Assembly: GCA_016713645.1 (NCBI GenBank)
Contig: JADJOU010000004.1
Span: forward strand, 62,001 to 126,000
Reading direction: 5' to 3'
From: Bacteroidota bacterium
GTDB taxonomy: Bacteria; Bacteroidota; Bacteroidia; Chitinophagales; JADJOU01
DNA: 64,000 bases
In this document: piece after piece, positions 50,386 through 60,524 of the stretch
How the letters are laid out: every line of letters begins with the position of its first letter
How positions within the stretch are numbered: the first letter of the stretch is position 1
Notes under the pieces: model-generated
What the model saw: the letters and a program-made list of their open reading frames with translations, nothing else
What the model was told of the DNA's origin: nothing
Databases searched by the model: none
Translations under genes and position numbers: made by a program

Positions 50386-50686
50386 TATACTAATTTATTA
50401 AATATTTGCCCGCAAGGTAGTTGTAAATAAATTAGAAAGTGTATTTATTTCATTTTAAATGTGATTTATTTTAGTGGTCATTTTAAAGAAGTCAACTATT
50501 GTCTTGATTGTCAATGTGGTATGGCTTTTGTGTTCGACTATATTATTCTGTTCACCAATGAATTTCCAAATAGTTGGCAAGAGGTCAATTATCTCAGCGC
50601 TTTTCCCCGATACTATCTTCTGAATACGCGCTAATATTGAACTTGTAAGCGCTTTTTTTTGTCTAATCCTTGTTTTTTATATTTTC
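50386..50686. other. Divergent intergenic region, csp and carotenoid operon
   Basis: 301 bases without a gene. It separates the leftward cold-shock gene from the rightward carotenoid operon. AT-rich; no convincing dyad or promoter pair was identified. A long csp leader is possible. Confidence 0.5.
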
Positions 50687-52157
50687 TTGAAAGCAATAAT
50701 TATTGGAAGTGGTATAGCAGGATTGGCAACTGCCGTTCGATTGTCATCGAAAGGCTGGGAAGTCGATGTCTATGAATCCAATAATTTTGTTGGTGGCAAA
50801 CTGTCTGAGTTTACAATAAATGGTTTTCGGTTTGATCGAGGCCCATCTCTTTTCACCATGCCCCATTTGGTGGATGATTTATTTATTCATGCGGGTAAGA
50901 ATCCGCGGGACTATTTTAATTATTCAAGACTAAATGAATTGTGCCGATATTATTATGAAGATGGGATTCGTTTCACAGCCCCTGCAGAGGAAAAGAAGTT
51001 TGTTGAGGCCGCATCTAGTGCCTTTCAAATCGATGAGTCATCTTTGAAAATACATTTAGAGCGAAGTAGAACAATTTATGAGAATTTGGGCAGCCTTTTT
51101 ATGGAGATGAGTTTGCATCGATGGAAAAACTTCTTCCAATGGGCAACACTGAGAGCAATTTTGAATATCCCTAAATTGGGATTGTTTGGAAAATTGAATG
51201 CCTACCATGAAAAACACATTGCGGAACCGCATCTAGTTCAATATTTCAATCGCTATGCAACCTATAATGGAAGCAATCCTTTTGAAGCACCCGCTACTTT
51301 GCATATTATCCCTCATCTTGAACACCAATTAGGGGCTTACTTTCCCGCAAATGGAATGTATTCTATCGCGGATAGCATGTATGCGTTGGCAAAAGAATTA
51401 GGCGTGCAGTTTCATATGAATTCTCCCGTTGAACAAATCATTGTTCAAAATGGCAAAGCTGCAGGCATCAAAGTCAATGGCAAAGAAGTATTAGCAGATA
51501 AGGTTGTTTCAAATATGGATATTTACCATACTTATAAGCGACTATTGCCTGAGGAAAAGCATCCTGCAAATTTATTGAATCAAGAGAAATCGAGTTCTGC
51601 TTTGGTTTTCTATTGGGGGAATCAATAAAAGTTTTGATGAGTTAGGGTTGCATAACATCCTTTTTAGTGCTGATTATAAACGTGAATTTGAGGGGATTTT
51701 TGATACACATAAATTGTATACTGATCCAACCATTTATATCAATATCACTTCTAAGATGCATGCTGCCGATGCTCCAGAAGGCATGGAGAATTGGTTTGTG
51801 ATGATTAATGTGCCTCATAATAATGGAGAAGATTGGGAAGCGTTGCGCAATAAAGCACGAAAATCAATTGTCTCAAAAATCAATCGCCTAATGAAGACCA
51901 ATATTGAAGAATCGATTATTGCTGAAGAGACTTGGACACCTGTTGGTATTGAATCGATGACTTCTTCTTTTAAAGGAGCACTCTATGGGAATGCCAGCAA
52001 TAATAAAATGGCTGCATTTCTGCGACACGCCAATTTTTCTTCGGAGATAGAACAGCTCTATTTTTGTGGAGGAAGTGTTCACCCTGGAGGAGGAATTCCA
52101 CTTGCATTATTATCAGGAAAAATTGTTGCTGATTTGATATTAAATGAAAATAGATGA
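50687..52157 (+). CDS. crtD: CrtI/CrtD-family carotenoid desaturase (one frame break)
   Basis: About 490 codons from a TTG start (MKAIIIGSGIAGLATAVRLS, the FAD-binding Rossmann motif at the N-terminus). Also GFRFDRGPSLFTMPHLVDDL and the C-terminal FAD motif FCGGSVHPGGGIPLALLSGK, diagnostic of carotenoid desaturases. One extra G in GGGGG near 51620 breaks the frame; removing it gives YWGINKSFDELGLHN. In a cluster with cruF, crtZ and crtYcd and no phytoene synthase, a 3',4'-desaturase (CrtD) fits better than phytoene desaturase CrtI, but sequence alone does not separate them. The stop overlaps cruF (ATGA). Confidence 0.82.
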
Positions 52158-52795
52158 ATCCAGAATTAGCTAAATATGTAAAGATTTTTCTCCTCATCAT
52201 TTATACGGTGGGAATTATAGGCACATTCACCTCACCAGCCTTGATTGCGCCCTATACCCCAGTGAATTTGTTGTTGACGGCACTTTCATTATTGATGTTT
52301 GGAGATATTCAAAATAAGCGCTTTTGGCTATTTGCGCTATTCGTATTTATATTGGGTGTATTCATTGAAATTGCAGGGGTTTCGACTGGGATGATATTTG
52401 GAACTTATCATTATGGACAAGTTTTAGGTCCACAAGTATTTCAAGTCCCCTTGAGCATTGGATTGAATTGGGTATTTCTCACCTTTGCCACCTTGAGTAT
52501 CGCAAATCATTTCAATAAAAATGCCTTAATTTCTTCCTTATTAGGTGCTGGTTTAATGGTTGGACTAGATCTGCTCATAGAGCCTTTGGCAAGTGATTTG
52601 GACTATTGGTATTGGGCGAATGGCGTTATCCCCTTGCAAAATTTTATTGCTTGGTATATCATTGCACTATTCTTTCACCTAATAGGGAGAAGATTGCATT
52701 TCGCAAAAGAAAATCCAATGGCAGTCCTTATCTTTGGTCTACAAATTTTATTTTTTAATTCAATACACCTTTCAAAATACATAAAACACGCATAG
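52154..52795 (+). CDS. cruF: CruF-type carotenoid 1',2'-hydratase (DUF422)
   Basis: 213-residue integral membrane protein with about seven helices. GIIGTFTSPALIAPYTPVN, FVFILGVFIEIAGVSTGMIF, GTYHYGQVLGPQVFQVPLSI and GLDLLIEPLASDLDYWYW are characteristic of the DUF422/CruF family, which adds water across the 1',2' double bond of acyclic or monocyclic carotenoid ends. It overlaps the desaturase by 4 bases and is followed by crtZ after one base, so it is co-translated with the pathway. Confidence 0.88.
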   Translation: MNPELAKYVKIFLLIIYTVGIIGTFTSPALIAPYTPVNLLLTALSLLMFGDIQNKRFWLFALFVFILGVFIEIAGVSTGMIFGTYHYGQVLGPQVFQVPLSIGLNWVFLTFATLSIANHFNKNALISSLLGAGLMVGLDLLIEPLASDLDYWYWANGVIPLQNFIAWYIIALFFHLIGRRLHFAKENPMAVLIFGLQILFFNSIHLSKYIKHA

Positions 52796-52796
52796 T

Positions 52797-53258
52797 ATGT
52801 TATTCAATATTTTCATTGTTATTGCCACTTTTTTATTTATGGAATTCGTAGCTTGGTTTACCCATAAATATGTCATGCATGGTTGGCTTTGGTATTTACA
52901 TAGAGACCATCATCAAGGGCATGAGGGTTCTTTGAAAAGAACGACGCCTTTTTTTCTCATCTTCGCCATTCCAAGTGCTTATTGCTATATGACTGGGTTG
53001 ATGTATCAGGATTTTCGTTTGTATATTGGCATCGGCATTAGCTTATATGGATTGGCCTATTTTTTTATCCACGATATCATTATTCATCACCGATTTAGGA
53101 TATTGCGATATTGGTCAAACAAATATATCGTCGGCATTAGAAAGGCACATAAAGTGCACCACAATTACTTTGAAAAAGAAGACGGTGAGAATTTCGGTAT
53201 GCTGATTGTTCCCTTTAAATATTTTAGACCTGCTGCAAAAAAATCGAATTCAATATGA
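52797..53258 (+). CDS. crtZ: Beta-carotene hydroxylase CrtZ
   Basis: 153-residue membrane di-iron hydroxylase of the fatty-acid hydroxylase superfamily, acting at C3 of beta-ionone rings. All four histidine boxes are present: HKYVMH, HRDHH, HDIIIHH and HKVHH. Length is typical for CrtZ. Its end overlaps crtYcd by 4 bases (ATGA). Confidence 0.93.
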   Translation: MLFNIFIVIATFLFMEFVAWFTHKYVMHGWLWYLHRDHHQGHEGSLKRTTPFFLIFAIPSAYCYMTGLMYQDFRLYIGIGISLYGLAYFFIHDIIIHHRFRILRYWSNKYIVGIRKAHKVHHNYFEKEDGENFGMLIVPFKYFRPAAKKSNSI

Positions 53259-53950
53259 CCTTGTATGCATGGTTGATGTTGGGCAGTCTAATTGGGCCAC
53301 TCTTGCTGAGTTTTGATAAGAAAGTCGCATTTTACAAGACTTGGCCAGCCCTGTTTGCCGGGATTTTAGTCAATGGAATTTTCTTCATCGCTTGGGATGC
53401 TTGGTTTGCCGTAAATGGCATTTGGAGTTTTAATCCCGCGTATGTTTGGGATTTCAGAATCATGCATTTGCCAATTGAAGAAATTAGTTTTTTTGTGGTG
53501 GTTCCCTATTGCAGCGTCTTTATATATGCTTGCTGCAAGGCGTATTTTAAAGACGATTTTTTAAAACCCTATGTATCTTGGTTGAATTTCTTTTTTATTG
53601 GCCTTACGGGAATCCTTTTATTGGTTTATCATGACAGGGATTATACATTTTACAATTGTCTTTTTGCCTTTGTTTTATTGCTGGTCCAGCATATTTGGTT
53701 GCCCATGCACTATATGACTTATTTTTGGATGGCCTATATTATCCACTTAATTCCTTTTTTATTGGTCAATGGGGTTTTGACTGCGAAGCCAATTGTTTTA
53801 TACAATCCTTCAGAAATCATCGGATGGCGCATCTATACAATTCCTGTTGAAGATACAATTTACGCGCTTACCTGCCTCTTGTTGCCGATTGTGGTCTATG
53901 AGTTTTTGTTGAGAAAAAATCGTGTTTTGGGAGATCATGTTGACAAATAA
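53255..53950 (+). CDS. crtYcd: Lycopene cyclase CrtYc-CrtYd fusion
   Basis: 231 residues with about seven membrane helices in two repeats. WDAWFAVNGIWSFNP is the CrtYc motif; LPIEEISFFVVVPYCSVF and a second IPVEDTIYALTCLLLPIVVY carry the duplicated PxE(E/D) signature of heterodimeric-type lycopene cyclases, here fused as usual in Bacteroidota. It forms beta-ionone rings. Last gene of the four-gene operon. Confidence 0.93.
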   Translation: MTLYAWLMLGSLIGPLLLSFDKKVAFYKTWPALFAGILVNGIFFIAWDAWFAVNGIWSFNPAYVWDFRIMHLPIEEISFFVVVPYCSVFIYACCKAYFKDDFLKPYVSWLNFFFIGLTGILLLVYHDRDYTFYNCLFAFVLLLVQHIWLPMHYMTYFWMAYIIHLIPFLLVNGVLTAKPIVLYNPSEIIGWRIYTIPVEDTIYALTCLLLPIVVYEFLLRKNRVLGDHVDK

Positions 53951-54054
53951 TCAAATGCACTTATTCGATTCAAATAATTGATATACAATATTATAGAACA
54001 ATTAAATTCATATAATTGAATTTATAATATCTTTACCTTTTTATTAAAACAACC

Positions 54055-54870
54055 ATGAAAAAGCTTTTTACATCCGTTTTTGCACTCTTTTTTTTATCTC
54101 ATGCTATTGCAGGAGGAAAAGATGAACACGATATTATTAAAGTGACCAAAGACTTCAATGATCATACCACAATTCTAAAGAAGGCAGGAGAATTAGAAAA
54201 ACTTTTCGCCCTTTTAGATACTAGTTTTATGGAAGAAAAAGTAGTGATGAACTTGGGAAATGAAGCTTCAATCAATACTTTGAACATGAGAGAATTTACG
54301 GACTATTACAGCAGATTCAGAAATGGAACAGACTATAAAGTGGATTATCATTTTAAAAAAGTCGTTCGCTCCGGCGCTTCGCCATTTTTTGGTTATGTAA
54401 TGTTTACAGCCGATTATAAAGTATTTATCAAAGATAGTCTTGCTTATGAAGGCGACCAAGTCCAGACTTTATATTTCACTAAGAAGGCAGGAAAATGGAA
54501 AATTTTTAAATCAACCCTCATTGATACGCGCTCTAAGGTCTATATTTCCAATTGTCCATGTGCAATGAGAAAAATTGAAAATGAGCGCTTTGAAGTGAAA
54601 TTAAGAATTCCATTTGGAGAAGAGCGCCAAGAATACTTGTACACTTTTGCATTTGAAGAATTTGGTGGTGGAAAATATTATGTCTATATGAACGGGGATA
54701 AATATCTCTGGGAAGGGCAAAAGATTGAAATGAAGAATATCAACAATGAGTTCACTAGAAAGAAATCAGGAAAACTCGTCGTTGCAAAGACAAAAATTGA
54801 GGCGATGAAAGAAATACTTCAATTCTACAATACCAGTGCTTGTACTTCTATCAATATTTTTGAAAAGTAA
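54055..54870 (+). CDS. Secreted hypothetical protein, NTF2-like N-terminal half
   Basis: 271 residues with a signal peptide (MKKLFTSVFALFFLSHAIAG). The first half (LEKLFALLDTSFMEEKVVMN to YFTKKAGKWKIFKSTLID) has the layout of a nuclear-transport-factor-2-like domain, with a final W-K-IF strand. The second half (CAMRKIENERFEVKLRIPFG ... GGKYYVYMNGDKYLWEGQKI) is an unrecognised beta-rich region. No catalytic residues were identified. The intergenic 53951-54054 is AT-rich and likely holds its promoter. Confidence 0.65.
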   Translation: MKKLFTSVFALFFLSHAIAGGKDEHDIIKVTKDFNDHTTILKKAGELEKLFALLDTSFMEEKVVMNLGNEASINTLNMREFTDYYSRFRNGTDYKVDYHFKKVVRSGASPFFGYVMFTADYKVFIKDSLAYEGDQVQTLYFTKKAGKWKIFKSTLIDTRSKVYISNCPCAMRKIENERFEVKLRIPFGEERQEYLYTFAFEEFGGGKYYVYMNGDKYLWEGQKIEMKNINNEFTRKKSGKLVVAKTKIEAMKEILQFYNTSACTSINIFEK

Positions 54871-54881
54871 AAAGACTGGCA

Positions 54882-56232
54882 TTGAACTCTCTTCCTCTTT
54901 TTGCGATTATCGATGTGGAAACCTCTGGAGGTAAGCCCCATCAATCTCGAATCACTGAGATTGCCATCTATATCACGGATGGAAAAGAAATTATTGAGGA
55001 GTATTCAACCTTAGTCAATCCGCAGACAAAGATTGATTATTATGTCGTTCAATTGACGGGTATCACCGATAAAATGGTCGAGCAAGCGCCTACATTTGAG
55101 CAAGTATGTCATGAGGTAGAAGAGATTTTGAAAGACAAGATTTTTGTGGCACACAATGTCGAATTTGATTTTGGCATGGTCAAAAAAGAGATGTATCGCA
55201 GCGGAAAATCCTTGATGAATCCCAAACTATGCACGGTTAAATTGGCAAAAAAGTACTTTCCAACCAGCGCATCTTATTCTTTGGGCAATATTTGTGAACA
55301 TCTCTCTATTCCTCACATGAGTAAGCATAGAGCAGGAGGAGACGCCTTAGCAACGGTGCAATTGTTTCATAAAATTTATGATCAGTTTGAATCGCATACG
55401 CTGCATATTGAATTGTTAGACGGATTGGATATTGATAAACTGCCTGATAATATAAGTATTGATACAATCAATCAATTGCCCGAACTCAATGGTATCGTCT
55501 ATTTAAAAGACCATACTGGTGAGATTATTTATATCATGGCTTGTAAAAATATTTATACAAGTTTTATCAAATTGCTCAAGCAGAGTGAAATTGCACCCAA
55601 TAAGCGAAAACTGATCGAGAGTATAGTGGAAGTAGATTTTGAAGTGAGCACCAATTATTTGCAAACCTTGTTGCAAAAATATTATTTAGTCAAGGAGTTA
55701 AAACCGCGATTCAATAAACGCACCAATATTAAATCCTATACCCACGAAGTATTTGTGAATTACGATGAACAAGGGTTTGCCTTTTTGGACAATCAAAAAT
55801 TGGATGAAAACAATACGGCCTTAAAAGTCAAAACAACTTCCAAAAGAGGCTCGGAGAAATTGATTTCGAATATCATCAAATATCAAAAATTGGAGAGCGT
55901 CCTAGAGCAATTGCCCGCATACAAAGGAGCAGTTTGACCCAGAGATGGTACCAGCTTACAATGCCCATTTTAGCCAGGTCTTTAAGAGTTTCCATTTTCA
56001 AAAACCCAATTTTGTCATATTTATGGAGCATGAAAACCCCGCAAATTGCGATGTGTTTGTTGTGGTGAATCATGAATTTAAGGGATTCGGAACAATAGAC
56101 ACTTCCTTGATTAGGAATAGTCGATTAGAGGATATTGTGGAAATGGTCAAGCCCATGGATTCAAATCCCGACGTAGTGAAGATTATCAAGGATTATTTAT
56201 ACAAGAGCAAAGAAAACATCAAGTATTTCTAG
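54882..56232 (+). CDS. DnaQ-like exonuclease with degenerate GIY-YIG/UvrC-like domain (one frame break)
   Basis: About 450 codons from a TTG start. The DEDDh 3'-5' exonuclease domain (about 1-175) has IIDVETSGGKPHQSRITEIA (Asp-Glu), FVAHNVEFDFGMV (Asp) and SKHRAGGDALATVQ (His-Asp). The second part (from about 200) resembles the GIY-YIG nuclease domain of UvrC, but GIY is GIV and YIG is YIM (NGIVYLKDHTGEIIYIMACK). A C-terminal tail reads NHEFKGFGTIDTSLIRNSRL ... IIKDYL. One extra A near 55928 breaks the frame (AYKEQFDPEMVP restored). This fusion is known in Bacteroidota; likely DNA repair or replication editing. The stop overlaps the next start (TAGTG). Confidence 0.85.
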
Positions 56233-57200
56233 TGAGTTTGAATACCATCAAAAAGCCCATCGAGGCAGAATTAGACTTGTTTGAGCAAAAGTTCAGAGAG
56301 GCGATGAAGAGCAACGTGGCACTGCTAGACCGCATCATGCACTACATCGTTCAGCGGAAAGGAAAGCAAATGAGGCCGATGTTTGTCTTTTTGGCGGCAA
56401 AGATGTGCGGTGAAGTGAAAGAGAGCACCTATACAGCCGCTTCAATGATAGAATTACTGCATACAGCAACTTTGGTGCATGATGATGTCGTTGATGATTC
56501 GCTGGAGCGACGTGGATTTTTCTCTGTAAATGCCCTCTGGAAGAATAAAATTGCAGTACTCGTTGGAGACTTCTTATTGAGCAAGGGTTTACTCCTGTCG
56601 GTCAATAACAATGAATTCAATTTATTGCGCATCATGTGTGACAGCGTGCGCGATATGAGTGAGGGAGAATTGCTTCAGATTGAAAAGGCCAGAAAATTGG
56701 ATATCAAAGAGGAAATATACTATGATATTATTCAGAAAAAAACAGCTTCTTTAATTGCAACGGCGTGTGCTGCTGGAGCTAGCAGCAGTGGGGTGGGAGA
56801 TGATATTATTTTAAAAGCTAAATTACTGGGAGAAAAGATTGGGATGGCCTTTCAAATTAAAGATGACTTGTTTGATTATGGAGATAGCGAGATCGGCAAA
56901 CCTAGGGGCATTGATATCAAGGAGCGCAAGATGACACTGCCCATTATCTACACGCTAAATAATTGTGATTCAAAGACGAAGTCCTTTATTATCAATACCA
57001 TTAAGAATCACAATACAGACCAGAAAAAGGTCAAAGAGTTGATTCAATTGGTCATTCAACACGGCGGAATTGCCTACACAGAGCGAAAAATGATGGAATA
57101 TAAGACAGAAGCGGAGCGCATGTTGAGCTCTTTTCCTGATAATCCCTCAAGAAGGGCGATGCAGGAGCTCATCGATTATACGATAAGTCGAAAGAATTGA
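56232..57200 (+). CDS. Polyprenyl (farnesyl/geranylgeranyl/octaprenyl) diphosphate synthase
   Basis: 322 residues, GTG start. First Asp-rich motif LVHDDVVDDSLERRGFFSVN and second motif FQIKDDLFDYGDSEIGKPRG are both intact, along with GKQMRPMFVFLAAKM. It elongates prenyl diphosphates with isopentenyl diphosphate. The residues ahead of the first motif (ELLHTATLVHDD) and length resemble long-chain quinone-side-chain (octaprenyl-like) synthases; it could also supply GGPP to the carotenoid operon 2.3 kb upstream. Chain length cannot be decided here. Confidence 0.9.
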   Translation: MSLNTIKKPIEAELDLFEQKFREAMKSNVALLDRIMHYIVQRKGKQMRPMFVFLAAKMCGEVKESTYTAASMIELLHTATLVHDDVVDDSLERRGFFSVNALWKNKIAVLVGDFLLSKGLLLSVNNNEFNLLRIMCDSVRDMSEGELLQIEKARKLDIKEEIYYDIIQKKTASLIATACAAGASSSGVGDDIILKAKLLGEKIGMAFQIKDDLFDYGDSEIGKPRGIDIKERKMTLPIIYTLNNCDSKTKSFIINTIKNHNTDQKKVKELIQLVIQHGGIAYTERKMMEYKTEAERMLSSFPDNPSRRAMQELIDYTISRKN

Positions 57201-57383
57201 TCCAGGACTTTCTTTGGATATGGGGCAGACATTCTGACTTTCTGTCAAATTGTTTGCATTGATTTCCATTCATTGGGTCAATAATGCTTTCAAAACTGAC
57301 ATAATTTCATTTTATACGCAATGGCATAGAATGTGATAGAAGCGTATCGTCAAATAAAATTTATAACCAAAATAATTAAATAA

Positions 57384-57653
57384 ATGAGCGTACAACCATT
57401 GGCAGACAGAGTGCTTATTAAAGCAGCCGCTGCAGAAGAGAAGACATTATCAGGAATCATTATTCCAGACACAGCGAAGGAGAAACCACAAAGAGGAACT
57501 GTAGTCGCAGTAGGTCCAGGCAAAAAAGATGAGCCTATGACTGTTAAAAAAGGCGATACTGTTCTCTATGGCAAATACGCTGGAACTGAGATTCAAGTAG
57601 ACGGCGATGATTTATTGATCATGCGTGAAAGTGATATTTTCGCAATCGTTTAA
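57384..57653 (+). CDS. groES: Co-chaperonin GroES
   Basis: 89-residue GroES: MSVQPLADRVLIKAAAAEEK, TLSGIIIPDTAKEKPQRGTV (mobile loop with GIIIP), VVAVGPGKKDE and VLYGKYAGTEIQVDGDDLLI. It caps GroEL. The 183 bases upstream contain CTGACTTTCTGTCA-like spaced GAC/GTC elements near 57235, possibly a heat-shock promoter; no CIRCE repeat (TTAGCACTC-N9-GAGTGCTAA) was seen. Confidence 0.97.
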   Translation: MSVQPLADRVLIKAAAAEEKTLSGIIIPDTAKEKPQRGTVVAVGPGKKDEPMTVKKGDTVLYGKYAGTEIQVDGDDLLIMRESDIFAIV

Positions 57654-57703
57654 TCAACAACTACCAACCAACAAATAACAACTAACAATAAAATAATATA
57701 TAA

Positions 57704-59341
57704 ATGTCAAAAATTATCAGTTATAATACAGATGCGAGAGATAAACTCAAAAAAGGCGTTGACCAATTGGCTGACGCAGTAAAAGTAACCCTTGGACCAA
57801 AAGGCCGCAATGTGGTTATCGAGAAAAAATATGGTGCACCACAAATCACTAAAGATGGTGTGACTGTTGCTAAAGAAATCGAATTGGAAGATGCGATTGA
57901 GAACATGGGTGCTCAAATGGTGAAGGAAGTTGCTTCTAAAACAAATGATCAAGCAGGTGACGGAACTACAACCGCTACTGTTTTAGCTCAAGCGATTATC
58001 ACTCCAGGAATGAAAGCCTTGGTATCTGGTGCAAATCCTATGGATATGAAGCGCGGTATCGACAAAGCGGTTGCTGCAGTTGTGGCACATTTGAAAACTA
58101 CTGCACAAAGTGTGGGAGATGATTTCAAAAAAATCCAACAAGTGGCTTCTATCTCAGCAAACAATGACCAAGTAATTGGAGAATTGATTGCAACAGCGAT
58201 GGAAAAGGTAAAAAAAGAAGGCGTTATCACAGTTGAAGAAGCTAAAGGAACTGAAACGGAAGTGAAAGTTGTAGAAGGTATGCAATTCGATAGAGGATAT
58301 CTATCTCCATACTTTGTAACGAATTCAGAGAAAATGGAAGTCGAAATGGACAATCCTTATATCTTGATTTACGACAAGAAAGTCTCTTCAATGAAAGACT
58401 TATTGCCGATTTTGGAGAAAACAGTTCAAACGAGCCGTCCACTTTTGATTATTGCAGAAGAAGTTGAAGGAGAGGCTTTGGCTACTTTGGTAGTGAATAA
58501 ATTGAGAGGTACTTTGAAAATCGCTGCCGTTAAAGCCCCAGGTTTTGGCGATAGAAGAAAAGCGATGTTGGAAGATATTGCAATCTTAACTGGCGGAACA
58601 GTGATCAGCGAGGAGAGAGGATATAAATTGGAAAATGCTGACTTGACGTATTTAGGTCAATGTGAGAAAATCGTCATCGATAAAGACAATACAGTTGTCG
58701 TGAATGGCGCTGGAAATCCAGAAGATATCAAAGCAAGAGTTGGACAAATCAAAGCTCAAATCGAGACGAGCACTTCTGAATACGATAAAGAGAAAATGCA
58801 AGAGCGTTTAGCTAAATTGAGCGGCGGTGTTGCAGTTCTTTATGTTGGAGCAACTACAGAAGTTGAAATGAAAGAGAAAAAAGATAGAGTAGATGATGCT
58901 TTGGCTGCAACGAGAGCTGCAGTAGAAGAGGGAATCGTTCCAGGTGGAGGCGTTGCTTTCATCAGATCAATTGCTGCTTTGAATGATTTGAAAGGAATCA
59001 ATGAAGACGAGCAAACAGGTATTGATATCATCAAAAAAGCTTTGGAAGCACCTTTGAGACAAATCTGCGAGAATGCAGGTGTTGAAGGTTCTGTCGTAGT
59101 GAATAAAGTAAAAGAAGGCAAAGATGACTTCGGATACAATGCACGCGAAGATAGATATGAGAATATGTTGAAAGCGGGTGTTATCGATCCAGCTAAAGTT
59201 TCGAGAATTGCGCTTGAGAATGCAGCTTCGATTTCTTCTATGTTATTGACGACTGAAGCAGTAATCGTTGACAAGCCTAAGGCAGACGATCACAGCCACA
59301 TGCCACAGATGCCAGGCGGCGGAATGGGTGGAATGATGTAA
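57704..59341 (+). CDS. groEL: Chaperonin GroEL
   Basis: 545 residues, intact. ATP site VTLGPKGRNVVIEKKYGAP, GDGTTTATVLAQAI, KKEGVITVEEAKGTETEVKV and the catalytic region VEEGIVPGGGVAFIRS, ending in the GGM-rich tail (MPGGGMGGMM). It folds cytoplasmic proteins in the double-ring chaperonin with GroES. Second gene of groESL, with a terminator downstream. Confidence 0.98.
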   Translation: MSKIISYNTDARDKLKKGVDQLADAVKVTLGPKGRNVVIEKKYGAPQITKDGVTVAKEIELEDAIENMGAQMVKEVASKTNDQAGDGTTTATVLAQAIITPGMKALVSGANPMDMKRGIDKAVAAVVAHLKTTAQSVGDDFKKIQQVASISANNDQVIGELIATAMEKVKKEGVITVEEAKGTETEVKVVEGMQFDRGYLSPYFVTNSEKMEVEMDNPYILIYDKKVSSMKDLLPILEKTVQTSRPLLIIAEEVEGEALATLVVNKLRGTLKIAAVKAPGFGDRRKAMLEDIAILTGGTVISEERGYKLENADLTYLGQCEKIVIDKDNTVVVNGAGNPEDIKARVGQIKAQIETSTSEYDKEKMQERLAKLSGGVAVLYVGATTEVEMKEKKDRVDDALAATRAAVEEGIVPGGGVAFIRSIAALNDLKGINEDEQTGIDIIKKALEAPLRQICENAGVEGSVVVNKVKEGKDDFGYNAREDRYENMLKAGVIDPAKVSRIALENAASISSMLLTTEAVIVDKPKADDHSHMPQMPGGGMGGMM

Positions 59342-59380
59342 GAAAATACTTCTATCAACTACAATAAGCATTTACTAAAC

Positions 59381-59413
59381 AAAAGCGGAGATATTCATTT
59401 ATCTTCGCTTTTT
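59381..59413 (+). terminator. Rho-independent terminator after groEL
   Basis: Stem AAAAGCG-G-AGAT/ATCT-T-CGCTTTT (one G-T pair) with an 8-nt loop, followed by T-rich sequence, 40 bases after the groEL stop. Confidence 0.75.
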
Positions 59414-59424
59414 GTTTTTATATA

Positions 59425-60518
59425 TTGAAAGGAAAAGTAATTATTGCTGTAACAAATGATTTGTCCTATGATCAGCGCATGATTAAAACGGCGAATACAC
59501 TGGTTGCATTGGGTTATGCTGTCAAAATGGTTGGTAGGATTCGCCCCAATTCAATTCCCCTTGTACAAGAAGGTTTTGAACAAATTCGATTGAATTGTTT
59601 TTTTGATAAAGGCAAATTATTCTATCTAGAATTCAATATTCGCCTTTTCTTTTTTCTCCTCTCACAAGAATTTGATAAAATCATTGCAGTCGATTTAGAT
59701 ACAATTATCCCCGTTTATTATGCAGGCAAGCGGCGAAGAGCTGGGCTCTATTACGATGCACATGAGTATTTTACGGAAGTGCCCGAACTGGTTCATCGAC
59801 CTTTTGTGAAAAGATGCTGGAAATGGATAGAGCGTAAGTTTGTTCCCAAATATCACCATCATTATACGGTTAGCTCCGGTTTAGTGAATCTATTTAAAAG
59901 TGACTATGGCATTGATTTCGCGCTCATCAGAAATATGCCGCTCAAGAGCAATAGAATCATGCAAAGTCTTGATGACAAGCGTGAAAAATACATCTTATAC
60001 CAAGGCTCTTTGAATGATGGAAGGGGATTGGAATATATGATTCGCGCTATGCAATCCATTGATGGCATTGTCTTGAAATTGGCTGGCGAAGGCGATTTGA
60101 GTGATGCCTTGCGCGAACAAGTAAAGAAGTTGAACCTAGAAGATAAAGTGATTTTCATGGGCTATGTCAAACCCGCTGATTTGATTGAAATAACTGCTAA
60201 GGCCTATATCGCCGTTAATTTGCTGGAGAATAAAGGATTGAATTATTACTATTCATTGGCGAATAAATTCTTCGATTATTGCAATGGGGGATTCCATCGG
60301 TGAATATGAATTTTCCAGAATATGCGAGTATCATCGAAAAATATGGATGTGGGGTATTATTGAATGATTTGACCGAATCCCAAATCATCGAAATTATACA
60401 GCAATTATTGAATGATAAAGACCTATATTTGACCATCCAAAGGAATTGTATAAAGGCATCAGAATCGCTCATTTGGGAAAATGAAGCTATTGTTTTTACA
60501 GAAAAATTAGATTTTTAA
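59425..60518 (+). CDS. Glycosyltransferase, GT-B fold (one frame break)
   Basis: About 364 codons from a TTG start at 59425. N-terminal MKGKVIIAVTNDLSYDQRMI and Asp/His acceptor-side elements (YYDAHEYFTEVPELVHRPF), then the GT4-type C-terminal half: YILYQGSLNDGRGLEYMIRA, LKLAGEGDLSDALREQ and a donor-binding GIPSVNMNFPEYASIIE. Frame break near 60287: one A is missing, restoring FFDYMQWGIPSVNM. Transfers a sugar in cell-surface polysaccharide synthesis; sugar and acceptor unknown. Followed closely by a second glycosyltransferase. Confidence 0.85.
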
Positions 60519-60524
60519 GAATCA

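Noticed and set aside
57201..57383. CIRCE element upstream of groESL
   Set aside because: No TTAGCACTC-N9-GAGTGCTAA pattern is present; only weak GAC/GTC repeats near 57235.
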